Source: Betaproteobacteria bacterium UBA5582 (GTDB lineage: Bacteria; Pseudomonadota; Gammaproteobacteria; Burkholderiales; Rhodocyclaceae). From it: DNA of 24,258 bases. The notes under the pieces were generated by a model that was given only the letters and a program-made list of their open reading frames with translations, was not told where the DNA came from and made no database searches. Made by a program: the position numbers and the translations under genes. Below are positions 22,601-24,258 of the stretch, in pieces (the stretch's first letter is position 1; every line of letters starts with the position of its first letter). Where the stretch lies: positions 1,493 to 25,750 of the forward strand of contig DILW01000191.1 of the NCBI GenBank assembly GCA_002425245.1, written 5' to 3'.

Positions 22601-24258
22601 TCAGCCTTGCTGAGCCTGGACGACGAGCTCGGCGGGCTTCTGTCCCTGCCGGCGGAGGAAGAGGAAGAAGCCGACGAAGCAGGCGAGGACGATGCCGATC
22701 CAGGTCAGCGAGGCGCCCGGCGAGCGGCCGAAAATGCTCGCCTGGTAGGCAATGGTCGCCAAACCGTAGGCCAGGCCGGTGGTCCACACGCCGACGAACA
22801 GCGTCCAGCGGCGACCGCTTTCCTGGTACACCGCGGCGATGGCGGCGGTGCAGGGGAAGTAGAGAAGGATGAACAGCAGGTAGGCGAAGGCGCCGCCGGC
22901 GCCGTCGAAGCGGCTGGTCATGGCGCCGAAGGTGCCGGTGGAGACGTGCTGCTCCTCGGCCACCGCGGCGGTGTCGCTGAGGTCGCCGACGCCCAGGCCG
23001 ATCGGATCGGCCCAGCTGCCGAACGCTTCGGCCAGGTTGGCCGGAATCGTGGCGACGGCTTCGCTGACGGCGGTGCCGAAAGCGAACGGCGCCGCTTCTT
23101 CCGCTTCTTCGCCGGCAGCGATGGCGTCCTGTCTGGCCAGGGCCGAATAGGTGGCGTCGAGGGTGCCGACGACGGCTTCCTTGGCCAGCACGCCGGTGAA
23201 GATGCCGACTGCGGCCGGCCAGTTTTCCGCGCTCAGGCCCATCGGGGCGAAGGCTGGCGAGATGTTGCGGCCGATTTCGGCGAGCACCGACTTGTCGCTG
23301 TCTTCGTTGCCGTAACTGCCGTCGGTGCCGAGCGCGTTGAGGAAGTTGAGGACCAGCACCATCGGCACGATGACCCGGCCGGCGCGGACGATGAAGCCGC
23401 GCAGACGGTCCCAGGTATGGATCGCGATGCCCTTGAGGGTGGGCAGGTGGTAGGCCGGCAACTCCATGATGAAGGGCGTGGCTTCGCCCTGCAGCAGGGT
23501 TTTCTTGAGCATCAGGCCGGTCAGCACGGCGACCACGATGCCGATCAGGTAGAGCGCGAAGACCACGTTCTGGGCGTTGCTCGGGAAGAAGGCGGCGGCG
23601 AACAGGACATAGACCGGCAGGCGGGCGCCGCAGGACATGAACGGGGCCATGGCGATGGTCATCAGGCGGTCGCGGCGCTGTTCGAGCGTGCGCGTGGCCA
23701 TGATTGCCGGCACATTGCAGCCGAAGCCGACGATCAAGGGCACGAAGGACTTGCCCGGCAGGCCGACCCAGCGCATGAAGCGGTCCATGACGAAGGCGGC
23801 GCGGGCCATGTAGCCCGAATCTTCGACGACCGACAGGAACAGGTAGAGGAAGCCGATCACCGGGATGAAGGTGGCCACCGTCTGGATGCCGCCGCCAATG
23901 CCGTTGGCGAGCAGGACCACCAGCCATTGCGGGGCGCCCAGCCCGGCCAGCACTTCGCCGAAGCCGTCAACGAAGACGGCGGCGCTGAACTGGTCGAAGA
24001 AGTCGATGAAGGCGCCGCCGATCTTGATGGTGAACATGAACATCAGGTACATCATCAGCAGGAAGATGGGAATGCCGAGCACGCGGTTGAGAACGACCCG
24101 GTCGATGCGGTCGGTCAGGTCGCGGGTGACCTTGCCGGTCTGGGTGACGGCGGCATTGCTGATGTCGTTGGCCAGGGTGTAGCGGGCGTCGGCAAACAGG
24201 ATGTCGAGATCGCCGCCGAAGCTGACCGCCAGGTCGTTGGCCCCCTGCGTCAGCGCCG
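22601..24258 (-). CDS. feoB: ferrous iron transporter FeoB, C-terminal part (runs off right edge)
   Basis: The frame is open from the window edge to the TGA at 22601-22603 and shows 551 residues. Only the membrane part and a short segment before it are visible; the G domain lies beyond the edge. The visible part begins with the linker ending TDRIDRVVLNRVLGIPIF, typical of FeoB just before the first membrane helix. The two Gate motifs are present: GFGCNVPAIMATRTLE and FMSCGARLPVYVLFA, each with the conserved cysteine. A hydrophilic loop (HVSTGTFGAMTSRFDGAGGAFAYL) precedes the last helices. FeoB moves Fe(2+) across the inner membrane, powered by nucleotide hydrolysis, mainly in anoxic conditions. 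Followed by feoC; feoA presumably lies to the right. Confidence 0.95.
   Translation of the reverse strand, partial: ALTQGANDLAVSFGGDLDILFADARYTLANDISNAAVTQTGKVTRDLTDRIDRVVLNRVLGIPIFLLMMYLMFMFTIKIGGAFIDFFDQFSAAVFVDGFGEVLAGLGAPQWLVVLLANGIGGGIQTVATFIPVIGFLYLFLSVVEDSGYMARAAFVMDRFMRWVGLPGKSFVPLIVGFGCNVPAIMATRTLEQRRDRLMTIAMAPFMSCGARLPVYVLFAAAFFPSNAQNVVFALYLIGIVVAVLTGLMLKKTLLQGEATPFIMELPAYHLPTLKGIAIHTWDRLRGFIVRAGRVIVPMVLVLNFLNALGTDGSYGNEDSDKSVLAEIGRNISPAFAPMGLSAENWPAAVGIFTGVLAKEAVVGTLDATYSALARQDAIAAGEEAEEAAPFAFGTAVSEAVATIPANLAEAFGSWADPIGLGVGDLSDTAAVAEEQHVSTGTFGAMTSRFDGAGGAFAYLLFILLYFPCTAAIAAVYQESGRRWTLFVGVWTTGLAYGLATIAYQASIFGRSPGASLTWIGIVLACFVGFFLFLRRQGQKPAELVVQAQQG

Noticed and set aside
22590..23927. 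Arg/Pro/His-rich open frame on the same strand as feoB in another phase
   Set aside because: Overlaps feoB out of frame; extreme Arg/Gly/His composition marks it as non-coding.
1..24258. Search for CRISPR arrays, tRNAs, insertion sequences and long direct repeats
   Set aside because: No regularly spaced repeats, no tRNA-like cloverleaf, no transposase and no terminal inverted repeats with target duplications were recognised by eye; the near-identical bfr starts are paralogy, not a mobile repeat.

Overview
The window is a gene-dense, GC-rich stretch of a Gram-negative chromosome. The minor-pilin operon order, the FNR/hemN pairing and the iron genes fit a betaproteobacterium, plausibly of the Rhodocyclales (Dechloromonas/Azonexus type); that placement is inference from gene content and protein style. 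No tRNA, rRNA, insertion sequence or CRISPR array was seen. Intergenic gaps are all shorter than about 210 bases.

Layout. (1) 1-251, minus: N-terminal part of a CDKN3-like phosphatase. (2) 461-1630, plus: exported PQQ-dependent aldose sugar dehydrogenase. (3) 1643-7939, minus: a compact type IV pilus minor-pilin operon transcribed fimT-pilV-pilW-pilX-pilY1-pilE, with stop/start overlaps or very short gaps. (4) 8055-8798, minus: the oxygen sensor FNR, divergent from (5) 8884-15454, plus: hemN, a TauE/SafE-like membrane protein, the copper ATPase copA, a PAS-GGDEF-EAL protein, the copper chaperone copZ and an unrecognised 106-residue protein. A near-perfect FNR box lies between fnr and hemN with class II spacing to a hemN -10 element. 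(6) 15649-20792, plus: TonB-dependent siderophore receptor, FMN-dependent alpha-hydroxy-acid oxidase, PiuC-type 2OG-Fe(II) oxygenase and a periplasmic ferric-iron binding protein, with a Fur-like palindrome at the receptor promoter. (7) 20849-24258, minus: bfd with its own Fur-like promoter, two different bacterioferritin subunits, feoC and the C-terminal part of feoB, which runs off the right edge.

How it fits together. The right half is an iron economy region: ferric uptake (receptor, binding protein), ferrous uptake (FeoB/FeoC), storage (two bacterioferritins) and release (Bfd). The middle is a low-oxygen respiration and copper module (FNR, anaerobic haem synthesis, copper export or delivery), similar in order to the anr-hemN-ccoI region of pseudomonads, with a c-di-GMP enzyme inserted. 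The left part is surface motility/adhesion.

The most interesting points are: the two bacterioferritins split the functional residues between them (one keeps the full ferroxidase site but no haem Met52, the other keeps Met52 but has lost most ferroxidase ligands); the c-di-GMP enzyme sits between copper ATPase and copper chaperone; a divergent hydroxy-acid oxidase is translationally coupled to PiuC in a siderophore-receptor cassette; and an unrecognised protein overlaps copZ. I did not find a clear candidate for an entirely new multi-gene system.
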